Part shown: one piece after another, positions 43,439-52,399 of the stretch | Numbering within the stretch: position 1 is the first letter of the stretch | How the letters are laid out: the number at the start of each line of letters is the position of its first letter | From: Bog-756 sp963812525 | GTDB lineage: Bacteria > Actinomycetota > Acidimicrobiia > Acidimicrobiales > RAAP-2 | Direction of reading: 5' to 3' | Length of the DNA: 64,000 bases | NCBI GenBank assembly: GCA_963812525.1 | Contig: CAWEVL010000012.1 | Coordinates: forward strand, 124,001 to 188,000 | The notes under the pieces: model-generated | What the model was told of the DNA's origin: nothing | The model's database searches: none | What the model saw: the letters and a program-made list of their open reading frames with translations, nothing else | Program-made: the position numbers and the translations under genes

Positions 43439-45310
43439 TCAGAACAGGATGCCGCGCAAGGTCGGGAGCTGAGCGGTGAGTGTGTGGACTCCGCCGGGAA
43501 CCTTGATGACGATACGGGGGTCGGTCGGGACGTGAAGCACGGTGATCGGTGTCGAACGGGAACTCCCCGTACGTTCGGTGATCGTCGTGAACGCATTGAA
43601 ACTGATGGGCAGGGCCAGCAAGGTGGGACCGTCGCAGGTGACCTGATAGGTCGCTTGAAGGGACTCGAACTTCCGGCCTGAGGTTTGGGCGACTGCACAA
43701 TGAACCGAGGAGAGCGAGGCGGCTTCCTTGTGCTTGTCGTGCAGGCGTTGGTAGAGGGAGGCATCGAACGAAGGCTTCTGCCCGGTGGCTCCATTGACCT
43801 TCGGGAGGTACTCGGCAAACAGCGGGCCGAGCGGATTCGTGGCGAAGTTCGTCGTGGTCGGTTCAGTGATCACGTCGATAGGGACGAACGGCAGGTACGG
43901 AAATTTGCCGGCTACGGGAGCAGGCTCACGGGCTGTCACCGGTGAGAGCACAACGAAGACGAGCATCCAGGCCGCGGCGATGACCGCCGGCAGTCTCCAG
44001 CCCGATCTGGGTCGCCGGGCTTGGTACAGACGGAGATACCAATCAGCCACCACCACTGCCAGCACGAACGCTATGGGAATGCTGAACGTCATCATCCGGA
44101 ACGGATACCCGATCACCTTGAGTTGCCAGAAGGCGTTCCAGATCGGCAAGGAGATTCTGAACTGCATGAGCTGATAGATCGCGAAGGTCACAATGAGGAC
44201 CGTCACGACAACGCGATTAACGTGAGGCGCATCGTCGGTGGCGTGCTGAAGGTGTCTGCGAATCCAGAGGACCAGCACGGTGACGAGGCCGAGGATGAGA
44301 ATGAGTGTGATCGCCACATCGAGCTGAAGGTTCAGCCGGAACGGGACCTCCCTGGCGTTTACGGACCTGGACAGCCAGTGGAAATAGGGGTTGAAGAGCG
44401 CCGCCCAGGGTTTGACGAAGGTGAAGGAGGAGACGAAGGTGTTCTCGTTGATGATCGAGGACGCCGGGTCGTAATACTTGCCCATCCTCACCTCGGCCAG
44501 GAGCCCGGGGGCCAGGATCAGGGTCGTCAACCCCACCGAGATGACCAGCCGACGGGCAACCGATCGGAGTCCGGCGAACCGGTAACAGATGAGGAAGGCC
44601 ACACCGGTAACCAACAGCAGGATGACTGCCACCAGGGCGACCGTGTTGTGTGCCCAGACGAGTGCCACGATCACCGGGACAATTGACCAAGACCACCGTT
44701 GATCCCTGATCAGCGTAAGGCACCAGTAGATGAGCCAGGGCACAATCATCAACGCGGAGAATTCCGCCAAATCGGCCCGGATGAGCCATTCGCTGAACGT
44801 CCAGTTGCTGATCAGGAACCCCACTGATCCCACTACCATCAAAAGCCGGCTTTCGGTCACCAGGCTCAGGGCTTTGCGCATTCCGTACGCCCCGATGAGC
44901 ATGAAGGTGCCAGTGGTGACCACGAGGGTGGCCTTCAGGGATCCCCCCAGCACGATGAAGACCAGTCCTCCGACGGTGAAGAACGCCCGCTGATAGAACA
45001 GGGGGACCGGCGTGCCCATCCCGAACGCGTCGCTGCTCGACCACACCGGATACAGATCGCCGTGGCGGAAGTGGGCGGCGTAGATCTGAACCAGCAAGGG
45101 ATCCGGGGGTGTCTCACCGAACGACCATCCGGATCGTCGGCCAACCAGGCTCAAGGCCAGAGCAGCACCACCCAGAACGGCCGCCAAGAAGACGAGCTCG
45201 TACTTCCAGTCAATCCGGTGGAGCCAGGCGAGGTGCCGATTCGCGCTACCCGAACGGTTCGTGTCGCCGTCCTCGTCACCCGTTCGAACCGGGTCATCGG
45301 TGAGCGTCAA
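43439..45310 (-). CDS. Large membrane protein, PTPS-related/GT-C-like type
   Basis: 623 aa, about 13 helices. The first outer loop YPVWSSSDAFGMGTPVPLFY resembles the PF10131 (6-pyruvoyl-tetrahydropterin synthase-related) membrane family, which is GT-C-like in shape. The last ~150 residues are soluble and beta-rich and lie outside. The only early start is TTG 45310, right after an in-frame stop, with GGGGG about 8 nt upstream. No recognisable paralogue in the window. The substrate is unknown. Confidence 0.68.
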   Translation of the reverse strand: MTLTDDPVRTGDEDGDTNRSGSANRHLAWLHRIDWKYELVFLAAVLGGAALALSLVGRRSGWSFGETPPDPLLVQIYAAHFRHGDLYPVWSSSDAFGMGTPVPLFYQRAFFTVGGLVFIVLGGSLKATLVVTTGTFMLIGAYGMRKALSLVTESRLLMVVGSVGFLISNWTFSEWLIRADLAEFSALMIVPWLIYWCLTLIRDQRWSWSIVPVIVALVWAHNTVALVAVILLLVTGVAFLICYRFAGLRSVARRLVISVGLTTLILAPGLLAEVRMGKYYDPASSIINENTFVSSFTFVKPWAALFNPYFHWLSRSVNAREVPFRLNLQLDVAITLILILGLVTVLVLWIRRHLQHATDDAPHVNRVVVTVLIVTFAIYQLMQFRISLPIWNAFWQLKVIGYPFRMMTFSIPIAFVLAVVVADWYLRLYQARRPRSGWRLPAVIAAAWMLVFVVLSPVTAREPAPVAGKFPYLPFVPIDVITEPTTTNFATNPLGPLFAEYLPKVNGATGQKPSFDASLYQRLHDKHKEAASLSSVHCAVAQTSGRKFESLQATYQVTCDGPTLLALPISFNAFTTITERTGSSRSTPITVLHVPTDPRIVIKVPGGVHTLTAQLPTLRGILF

Positions 45311-45496
45311 TCAATGAACCCCCGGTCGCTTTGGTGCCTCGACGTTACTGCAAAGTGATCGCCTCGCGATGGGCGGAGGAGAGTCTCCCCGGGGGTCATC
45401 GGGCCCTTCCCGCTCCTCCCCGAAGCCCAGACGACGGCAAGGAGTGGGTACACAACCGTGGTATGGCCTGTTGAGTAATTCCGTGCCAATTGATTA

Positions 45497-47932
45497 TCAG
45501 GGGACACTAGTAAGTGGGTTCTGTGGACCAGTCGGACGTCGCTTCCTCCGGCGGACCTCTTCCAGAACTATGGCCACGGATAGCCCGACCACGGTGCAAC
45601 CGGCCAGGACCAGACCAACCGTGAGATAGTCGGGCCAGTAGCGGACGACCAGCCGGTGCCGGCCCGGTGGCACCCGCGCCTGGAGCATCACTCCCGAGTA
45701 CGTCTGGAGAGCCAGCGGGTGCCCGTCGATGGTGGCATGCCAACCCGGTACGTCGGTGAGTCGGAGCCGAAGTACTTGGGGGGAGGAGGCGTCGGTGGCC
45801 AGCTGCCAGGTGGCAGGATCGGGGTGGTGGACGGCCACCGGTGTGCCGGGTGCATCGTCGCCAGGTAGGGGTTTCCCGGCGGGAGCGGCCACCAGCGTGG
45901 CGGGCGAGGCGCCGGGTATCCGGTAGAGCTCCTCGTCCCCCACCTGACGCACGAAGTCGCTGCCTGGCGGTCCGGGTTGGCCGTGGAATTCGAGTACGTA
46001 GCTGACACCGAATCGGCGGGCGGCGGCGACGCTGGTGACCGAGGGGCAGAAGAGGTAGTAGTAGGAACTGCCCCCCGACATCCGGGTGAGGCGTTGCCAG
46101 GATGTGAAGTACACGCTGGGTACCAGCGGATCGTAGATGGCTAGCTCATCGACCTGGTAGAGGATGTTGGTCTCCGGCAGGACGCCAAGTTCGGGATCCC
46201 CGAGGAACGTCGAAGCCACGCAGGACCCGGTGCCCAGGCCGATCAGTGACGTTCCCACCGATTTCTGGAGGGACGCCACCGCCGGGGTCGGTCCCGGAAC
46301 CTGCGAGCTTGAAGTCCACAGCGGGATGCCAGCCGTCACCAGAAAGGCGGTTTCGCAGATGAGGAGCAGTCCTCCTGCGACGAGCCCCCTCTTGACCGGG
46401 GGGGCCTCTCGGTGTTTACGTGCCGCCCAAGTCAGCCAGGCCACCACCCCCAAGCCCACCGCGGCCCCGATCACCGGCCAGAGGAAGCTCGACGCCCGAA
46501 TCCGCGCTTCGTCCGCCGGCAGATGGCCCCGACCGAAGAACCAAATGACCGACAGCACGACCGCGGCAACGCCGAACCCCCATCCGGCCCAACGTCGGAC
46601 CCGGGCCGACGCAGGATCACGGACCACGGTGTCGATGCCCACGCCGGCCAGAACGGACAGTCCGAAGGCCATCGGCACCAAGGCCCGGGTCAAGATGACG
46701 TTGCCGATCAGCGGCAGTCCGTTGAACGCCGAGGCCACCCTCGGTACGAGCGCCAGGGCCCCCATGACGGCGACTACGGCGGTCAGGCCGATCACCTCGG
46801 GGCGTCTGCACCGGGTCCCGAGGGCGACGAGGGCCATGACCAATGTGACCACCCCCACGTAGTTGGCGGTCCACTGATAGGAGACCGAACCGAACCAGTG
46901 ACTACCGGCCACCGGAAGTCCGTCGAATCCCTGAAAGATGAGTTGGAGCACGGCATGGTCGGGAATGGTCACCGAGCTGTAGTTCCCAGTCGAGGTCCGG
47001 CCCGATCGGCCGAGCAGTTGGAGGCCGGGAAGCAGAAGAGGGGCGCTCAGTGCCGCACCGGCGATGCCGCCGACGACGAGATCGAGCGCCGGCCTGAGGA
47101 TGGGGCCTGAATCACCGAGTCGAGGGGCCCGCTGAACGAGGACGACCATCCAGTAGAGGGCCAGGGCCACGCCGAGCAGGAGCGTCGTCTCCGGATGGCC
47201 GGCGTAGATGCTCATGGCCAGGATCAGGGCGAAGGCGGCGATGGAGAGGGCGCGCCGCCTGCCTCGAACCACGAACACCGCGGTGGCGAACAGCCAGCCG
47301 GTCCAGGAGCTCACCGACGTCGACGACCAACCCACGAGGGACATTACCGGCCCGCCGAGGACGAACACAGTGCCGATGAACGCCGAGGCGACCGCACCGA
47401 GTCGGAGCACGCGGCCGAACGCGTAGGCGCCGGTGCCGGCGACGACCACCGTGACCAGGACGCCGACCGTGTAGGCGAACCGCAACGGCACCGTGTAGCC
47501 GATCAGAGCCGGAAGCCCGAAGGGTGCCGACTCCCAGTTGAAGGCAAGTGGCATCCCCAACCCGCTGAACGGGTTCCACAAGGGGAGATGGCCCTGGTGG
47601 ACTTGGGTCCAGGCCTGGTGGGTAAAGGGTATGAACAGTGAGGTGAGATCCCGCATGGACGGATTGTGAACGACCACGCCGTGCTGCGTGGTCAGCCCAA
47701 TGGTCGAGAGGATGTCGTAAGGACCGAGGTAGAGGCCGTGAAGCAGCGCCGGCACCAGTACGGCGACGCCCGCGGCGAGCACCCAGAGGACCCCGAGCAG
47801 GTCAGGCAGGCGGGTGTGGCCTCGGGCGGCGACGCCGTCGGTGTCCCCGGGCCTTCCCGGATGATCGGTCATCTCGGCTGGGTTGTCGCCACGGGCAGGG
47901 CGGGCGGGTGTGGCGGCGTCAACGGGTGTCAC
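45497..47932 (-). CDS. YfhO-like membrane protein (family B, copy 2)
   Basis: 811 aa, with LPLWNPFSGLGMPLAFNWE near residue 140, FQGFDGLPVAGS and the C-terminal TDVPGWHATIDGHPL. Polytopic with a soluble outer domain near the end, as in YfhO. GTG 47932 overlaps the stop of the upstream paralogue by 4 nt (GTGA) and is preferred; ATG 47872 would shorten it by 20 residues. It forms a tandem pair with the frameshifted copy 3, so the two were likely duplicated and co-expressed. Confidence 0.8.
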   Translation of the reverse strand: MTPVDAATPARPARGDNPAEMTDHPGRPGDTDGVAARGHTRLPDLLGVLWVLAAGVAVLVPALLHGLYLGPYDILSTIGLTTQHGVVVHNPSMRDLTSLFIPFTHQAWTQVHQGHLPLWNPFSGLGMPLAFNWESAPFGLPALIGYTVPLRFAYTVGVLVTVVVAGTGAYAFGRVLRLGAVASAFIGTVFVLGGPVMSLVGWSSTSVSSWTGWLFATAVFVVRGRRRALSIAAFALILAMSIYAGHPETTLLLGVALALYWMVVLVQRAPRLGDSGPILRPALDLVVGGIAGAALSAPLLLPGLQLLGRSGRTSTGNYSSVTIPDHAVLQLIFQGFDGLPVAGSHWFGSVSYQWTANYVGVVTLVMALVALGTRCRRPEVIGLTAVVAVMGALALVPRVASAFNGLPLIGNVILTRALVPMAFGLSVLAGVGIDTVVRDPASARVRRWAGWGFGVAAVVLSVIWFFGRGHLPADEARIRASSFLWPVIGAAVGLGVVAWLTWAARKHREAPPVKRGLVAGGLLLICETAFLVTAGIPLWTSSSQVPGPTPAVASLQKSVGTSLIGLGTGSCVASTFLGDPELGVLPETNILYQVDELAIYDPLVPSVYFTSWQRLTRMSGGSSYYYLFCPSVTSVAAARRFGVSYVLEFHGQPGPPGSDFVRQVGDEELYRIPGASPATLVAAPAGKPLPGDDAPGTPVAVHHPDPATWQLATDASSPQVLRLRLTDVPGWHATIDGHPLALQTYSGVMLQARVPPGRHRLVVRYWPDYLTVGLVLAGCTVVGLSVAIVLEEVRRRKRRPTGPQNPLTSVP

Positions 47933-50362
47933 TGGCCGGCCGATGCCTCGGCGACGGGTCGCGTGCCGACGTCCAGGGGTCCGTTGGGTGGTTGATGTCG
48001 GCGTCGACGATGATCGAGGACCAAAGCGGACAACAGGCCGACAGCAGCCCCGGCGGCCAGAAGGATTCCCGCGGTGAACGTCGAGGGCCAGTAGCTGAGG
48101 ATCACCTTGTGGCGTCCGGCCGGTACTGCGATCTGGAGCATGACCCCGGCGAAGGGTTGGATCGGCACCGACCGGCCATCGATGCTGGCATGCCAGCCGG
48201 GGACGTCGGTGAGGCGCAGTCGGAGGGCCTGGGGCCCGGCGGAGTGGGTGGTGAGTTCCCACACCGCCGGGCTGGGATGGGTCACGGGGACCGGCCTGCC
48301 CGGGGCCGTCGTGGAGGGCAGGCCCCCGTCGGGGTCAAGTGGGGAGACGGTGGCCGGCGCGGCACCGGGAATGCGATAGAGGTCGTCGTCCCCGACTCTT
48401 CTGTCGTAGACGCCTCCCTGTGGCCCCGGGGCACCGGCCGGCTCGATCACGAAGCCCACCCCGTACAGTCTGGCCAAACTGGCCGTGCCGACCCCGGGGC
48501 AGTACACCGAGTCCTTGGGGATTCCCGCCGACCCCCGCCCATTGGCATTCCACGCCGAGAAGTACGCGCTGGGAATCATGGGGTCGTACAGGGCCAACTC
48601 CTGGATGCCGTAGGCGATCTGGGCGTTCTCGGGAATCCCGAGGCCAGGCGGAAGGAAGCAGTAGGGAACTCCGAGAGCGACGGCCGACGTGCCCACCGCG
48701 CTCTTCAGCGAAGCCACCGCAGGGGTGGCGGCGAACGGCGTCGCACTCGACGTCCACAGCGGGGCTCCCGCCGTGACGAGGAAGGCAGTCTCGCCCGCCA
48801 GCAGGGCCACCCCGGCCAGCCGGCCGACATCAAAGGGTCGCCTGCCCCCGGCCTGGTTTTTCCCACGGCGCCGGTGGGCCAGCACCAGTGCCCCCGCTGT
48901 CGCCAAACCCAGTGCCGTCTCGACCACGGGCCACACGAAACTGCGCGGCTCGCGTTGACGCATCGGACGGATCGACGTGGCCCCGTCCGAACAGCCACAG
49001 CCCGATGAGTACCAGGGCGGCCACGCCGAATCCGCCACCAGTCCACCGGCGTACCGACCGCAATCGGTTGTCGCCAACCACGGCATCCATCCCGACACCG
49101 GACAGAACGGACAAGCCGAAGGCGAGAAGAAGGATGGCCCGCTGCCACAGGATCGTGCCGATCAAGGGCAGCTTGTCCAGTCCCGCCACCACCACGGGGA
49201 CGAAGGCGATCGCCCCCATCACCACGGCGAGCACGGCGAACGACGCCACTTCTGGTCGTCGTCTCCTGACGCCCACTGCCACCACCGCCAGCACCACGGC
49301 GATAATGCCGACGTAGGCAGCAGTTTCGGAGTAGCCATTGGGGTATCCGAACCAGTGGTTTCCGGCGATGGGCAGACCGTCGAACCCTTGGAACAAGAGG
49401 TGAACCACGTTGTGGACCGGTAGGGGAGGATTGCCCTCGATCAGTTCACCGGGGTCTCCGCCGGGGACCGCTCGTTGTGAAATCGAGATGACCTGCATGC
49501 CGGGAAGCAGCAGGGGGGCACCGAGCGCACCACCGGCGATCACGCCGATCGACAGATCCACCACCGGCCGCCGAATCGGTCCCGACCCGGCGAGGAATGG
49601 GGACCGCTGGATCAACAAGATCACGATGAACACCAAGAGCGCCAGTCCGGCCAACGTCAGGATCTCGGCCTGGCCGGCATAGACCATGGCCGCGATGACG
49701 GCGGCCAGAAAGGCGATGGCGGGCACCCGCCGGCGACCGCGGACTGCCAGGAGCGCCGCGGCGAACAGCCACCCCGACCATGAGAGCACCGCCGCATGAG
49801 GCCATCCCAGCCAACCGAGCATCGGGCCGCTGAGCTCGAACACGCTACCGGCGAAGAGGGACCCCAGTAGCCCCAGCCGAAGGACCCGGGCCAGTGTGTA
49901 CGTCCCGGTACCGGCGATGACCAGTGTGACGACAACCTGGACGGTGAAGGAAAGATGCAGTGGGAACAGATAACTGATCAGAGCTGGAACACTGAAGGCC
50001 ACGGTCTGCCAGTTGAACGCCAATGGCATGCCCAACGCCTCGTAGGGGTTCCAGAGGGGGAGGTGGCCCTGGTGCACCTGGGTCCACGCCAGAGTGGTCC
50101 AGGGAATGATCTGATCGGACTGGTCGCCGGCCTGCAGATTGTGGATCACCACTCCGTGCTGTCGGAGTACTCCGAACTGTGAGAGCACGTCGTATGAGCC
50201 GAAGGACGTCCCGCGGGAAAGGGCGGGAATCAGCACCGCCAGCGCCAGCAGGACCATCCAGGCCACAGCGAAGACGTGGAGCCAGGGATTCGGGCGACGG
50301 GCATGATCCAGCGGAGGAGAAGGTGCCACGAGCCCCTCGTCTTTTGCTGGTTCCCCCGACAT
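47929..50362 (-). CDS. YfhO-like membrane protein (family B, copy 3), frameshifted
   Basis: The N-terminal two thirds (ATG 50362, with LPLWNPYEALGMPLAFNWQ and FQGFDGLPIAG) read to about 48947. From there the family continues in another frame (RSFVWPVVETALG to the end TDVPGWHASIDG, stop 47929). The first frame stops at 48830. Removing one G on the + strand near 48946 (a C on the coding strand, in GAGCCGCGC) restores ASTRARSFVW, which aligns with the paralogues. Either a recent one-base insertion that truncates the protein, or a base-call error. Confidence 0.7.
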
Positions 50363-50670
50363 CCAAACCGGTCTTTCCCCGCGATTGCAGTGGCTGGAGT
50401 ATAACGAAGGTTGTTTGGAGGAATGGACCGCCCAGACGGTCGGATTTGGGCAGTTGCCCCTGGTCGCGTCAATGATCCGGCCCCGATCGGGCCGGCACCG
50501 CGTCGATCCCCGTACCTCCGAGACGTGGCTCCCGCCCGACAGGGTCCTACCGACCGAGCTCGGGGAGGGTCGGGCAGGCTGTCCCGCCTGGTACCAGCCC
50601 CCGGGCCCGCCGGGCGATCTAGGGTGGCGAACCTGGATTGTTGAGGTTGTCCGATCCGACGGAGGGGTTG
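50363..50670. other. Divergent intergenic region
   Basis: 308 nt between the divergent YfhO-like copy 3 and family C copy 3. It must hold promoters for both. Only shadow frames are seen. GGAGG at 50661 is the ribosome-binding site of the + gene. Confidence 0.45.
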
Positions 50671-52164
50671 GTGTCGAGCACTGCGAACGACTGCGTGACG
50701 AAGGGCCTGGATTCCCCTGTCGGATCGCAGGGTGTGGCCCGTGACAATGCGGTAGACCGCTGGAATCCGAAACTGGTCAGCGGGTTGACTGTCGCGGGGT
50801 TCGCCCTTCCCGTGATCGGTTACCTGTGGTTGGTCGCCCACTTCAGCGTCAACGTCCTGGTCGGGGACGACTGGGACCAGGTACCCGTCATCCAGCAGTC
50901 CTATGCCCATTTCCTCGACTGGGGCCAGCTGTGGGCTCAGCACAACGAGAATCGCATCTTCTTCCCCAATCTGATCGTGGTGCTGGTCGCCCACAGCAGG
51001 CACTACGACATGCGGGTCGTGGAGTACCTGGGCGCCGCAATGCTGTTGGCCGCCACCGCCTGCATCCTCGTCGCCCACAAGCGGCGATCTCCCTCCATCC
51101 CATGGGTCTACTACTGTCCGGTCGCCTTCTTGATGCTCTCGTTCGTCCAAGAGGGAAACACGCTTTGGGGCTTCCAACTCGCCTGGTTCCTGGTGCTCCT
51201 CTGTCTGGCTGCGGTGCTGCTGATCCTGGACCGAGGGCACCTCACCTGGCTGGCCCTGGGCGGAGCGGCGGCCGTCGCGGTGGTGGGAAGCTTCTCGTCG
51301 CTCCAGGGGCTCCTCATCTGGCCGGCAGCACTAGTTCTCTGTTACTACCGTCGGTGGTCACGGCCTCACCTCGGTGCGTGGATCGCTGCCGGGGTCGCCA
51401 CGACAGCCTTCTATCTGCACAACTACGATTCAGCAGCCTCTCCGCTCCCTCGATTTGCGCTCCAGCACCCTCAGATCGCCATCAAGTTCTTCTTCTTCCT
51501 CATCGGAGACGTGGTGGGAAAGCCGGTCGCCCTGGGCAGTTCGGACCCGGCCAACAGCCTCGTGGTGCTCTTCGGGGTCGTCGTCTTCATCCTGGCGGTC
51601 GGAACCGTGATCATCTGCAGCTTCCGGAGCGATAGGGACAGTGGTAGCCCGATCGGCATCGCCCTGATCGTCTACGGACTACTCTTCGCCGCCTTCGTCA
51701 CCCAAGGAAGGTCCTACTACGGCTACGGGGGCGCGAGCTTCTCCCGCTACACCACCTTTGACCTGCTGATCCTGGCCGGGATCTTTCTGGCCCTTCTCGG
51801 TCGGCGGTCGTTATGGCGAGGAGCGCCCGCCGTCGAGACCGATCCCACGGTTCCCCCGGAGGAGACGACTCAGCGGTCCAAAGTTGGGAGCTCTCACGGA
51901 GGGATCCGGAGCGTCGCCTATCGGGCCGCTGCCATCGTGTTGGTCGTCGCCGTCATGTTGCAGATTCCATTGGGATTCCACAATGGCCTGAGGGGGGCCG
52001 AGTCCTTCCATGTCTCGCAAATCAAGGCAGCCGAGACCCTCCGCAATATCGATCACGTCTCGAATTCGCAGCTGGGTGTGGCCGAGTTCTTCGTCTCCCC
52101 CCAGATGATTCGGAGACGGGCCCAAGTCCTCAAGGAGCATCGGCTGAGCGTGTTCGACCAGTAG
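50671..52164 (+). CDS. Family C polytopic membrane protein (copy 3)
   Basis: 497-aa paralogue of 29928 and 37824, with GDDWDQVPVIQQSYAHF after helix 1, HNENRIFFPNLIVVLVA, then VYYCPVAFLML. It is closest to copy 1 in SFSSLQGLLIWPAALVL and KFFFFLIGDVVGKPVALGS. GTG 50671 is chosen because GGAGG lies 5 nt upstream; TTG 50638 is less likely. The end is EHRLSVFDQ. It is flanked by YfhO-like genes on both sides, consistent with a family B-C functional pair. Confidence 0.74.
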   Translation: MSSTANDCVTKGLDSPVGSQGVARDNAVDRWNPKLVSGLTVAGFALPVIGYLWLVAHFSVNVLVGDDWDQVPVIQQSYAHFLDWGQLWAQHNENRIFFPNLIVVLVAHSRHYDMRVVEYLGAAMLLAATACILVAHKRRSPSIPWVYYCPVAFLMLSFVQEGNTLWGFQLAWFLVLLCLAAVLLILDRGHLTWLALGGAAAVAVVGSFSSLQGLLIWPAALVLCYYRRWSRPHLGAWIAAGVATTAFYLHNYDSAASPLPRFALQHPQIAIKFFFFLIGDVVGKPVALGSSDPANSLVVLFGVVVFILAVGTVIICSFRSDRDSGSPIGIALIVYGLLFAAFVTQGRSYYGYGGASFSRYTTFDLLILAGIFLALLGRRSLWRGAPAVETDPTVPPEETTQRSKVGSSHGGIRSVAYRAAAIVLVVAVMLQIPLGFHNGLRGAESFHVSQIKAAETLRNIDHVSNSQLGVAEFFVSPQMIRRRAQVLKEHRLSVFDQ

Positions 52165-52399
52165 AACCAGCGATGGGTTGGCGGAAGGCAGAACGCCCAG
52201 TCGTCGGTCGAGCGAAGGACGGCGGCACGGAGGCCAGAACTCGACCACACCACTGTTCGGGCGCTCACCATGGTCCTGGTTGTCGCATCGGCTGCCCGGC
52301 GTGTCCGCCCGCTCTGGGATCAGTGTGGCGACCGTCGCCTGGGTGACCGACTGCCGGTCGATCGTGCGACTGACCCGGAGGTCGGGATTGCGGGTCTGG

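Noticed and set aside
45311..45496. Possible small gene between the YfhO-like and PTPS-related genes
   Set aside because: Only short frames with poor starts; treated as ordinary spacer.
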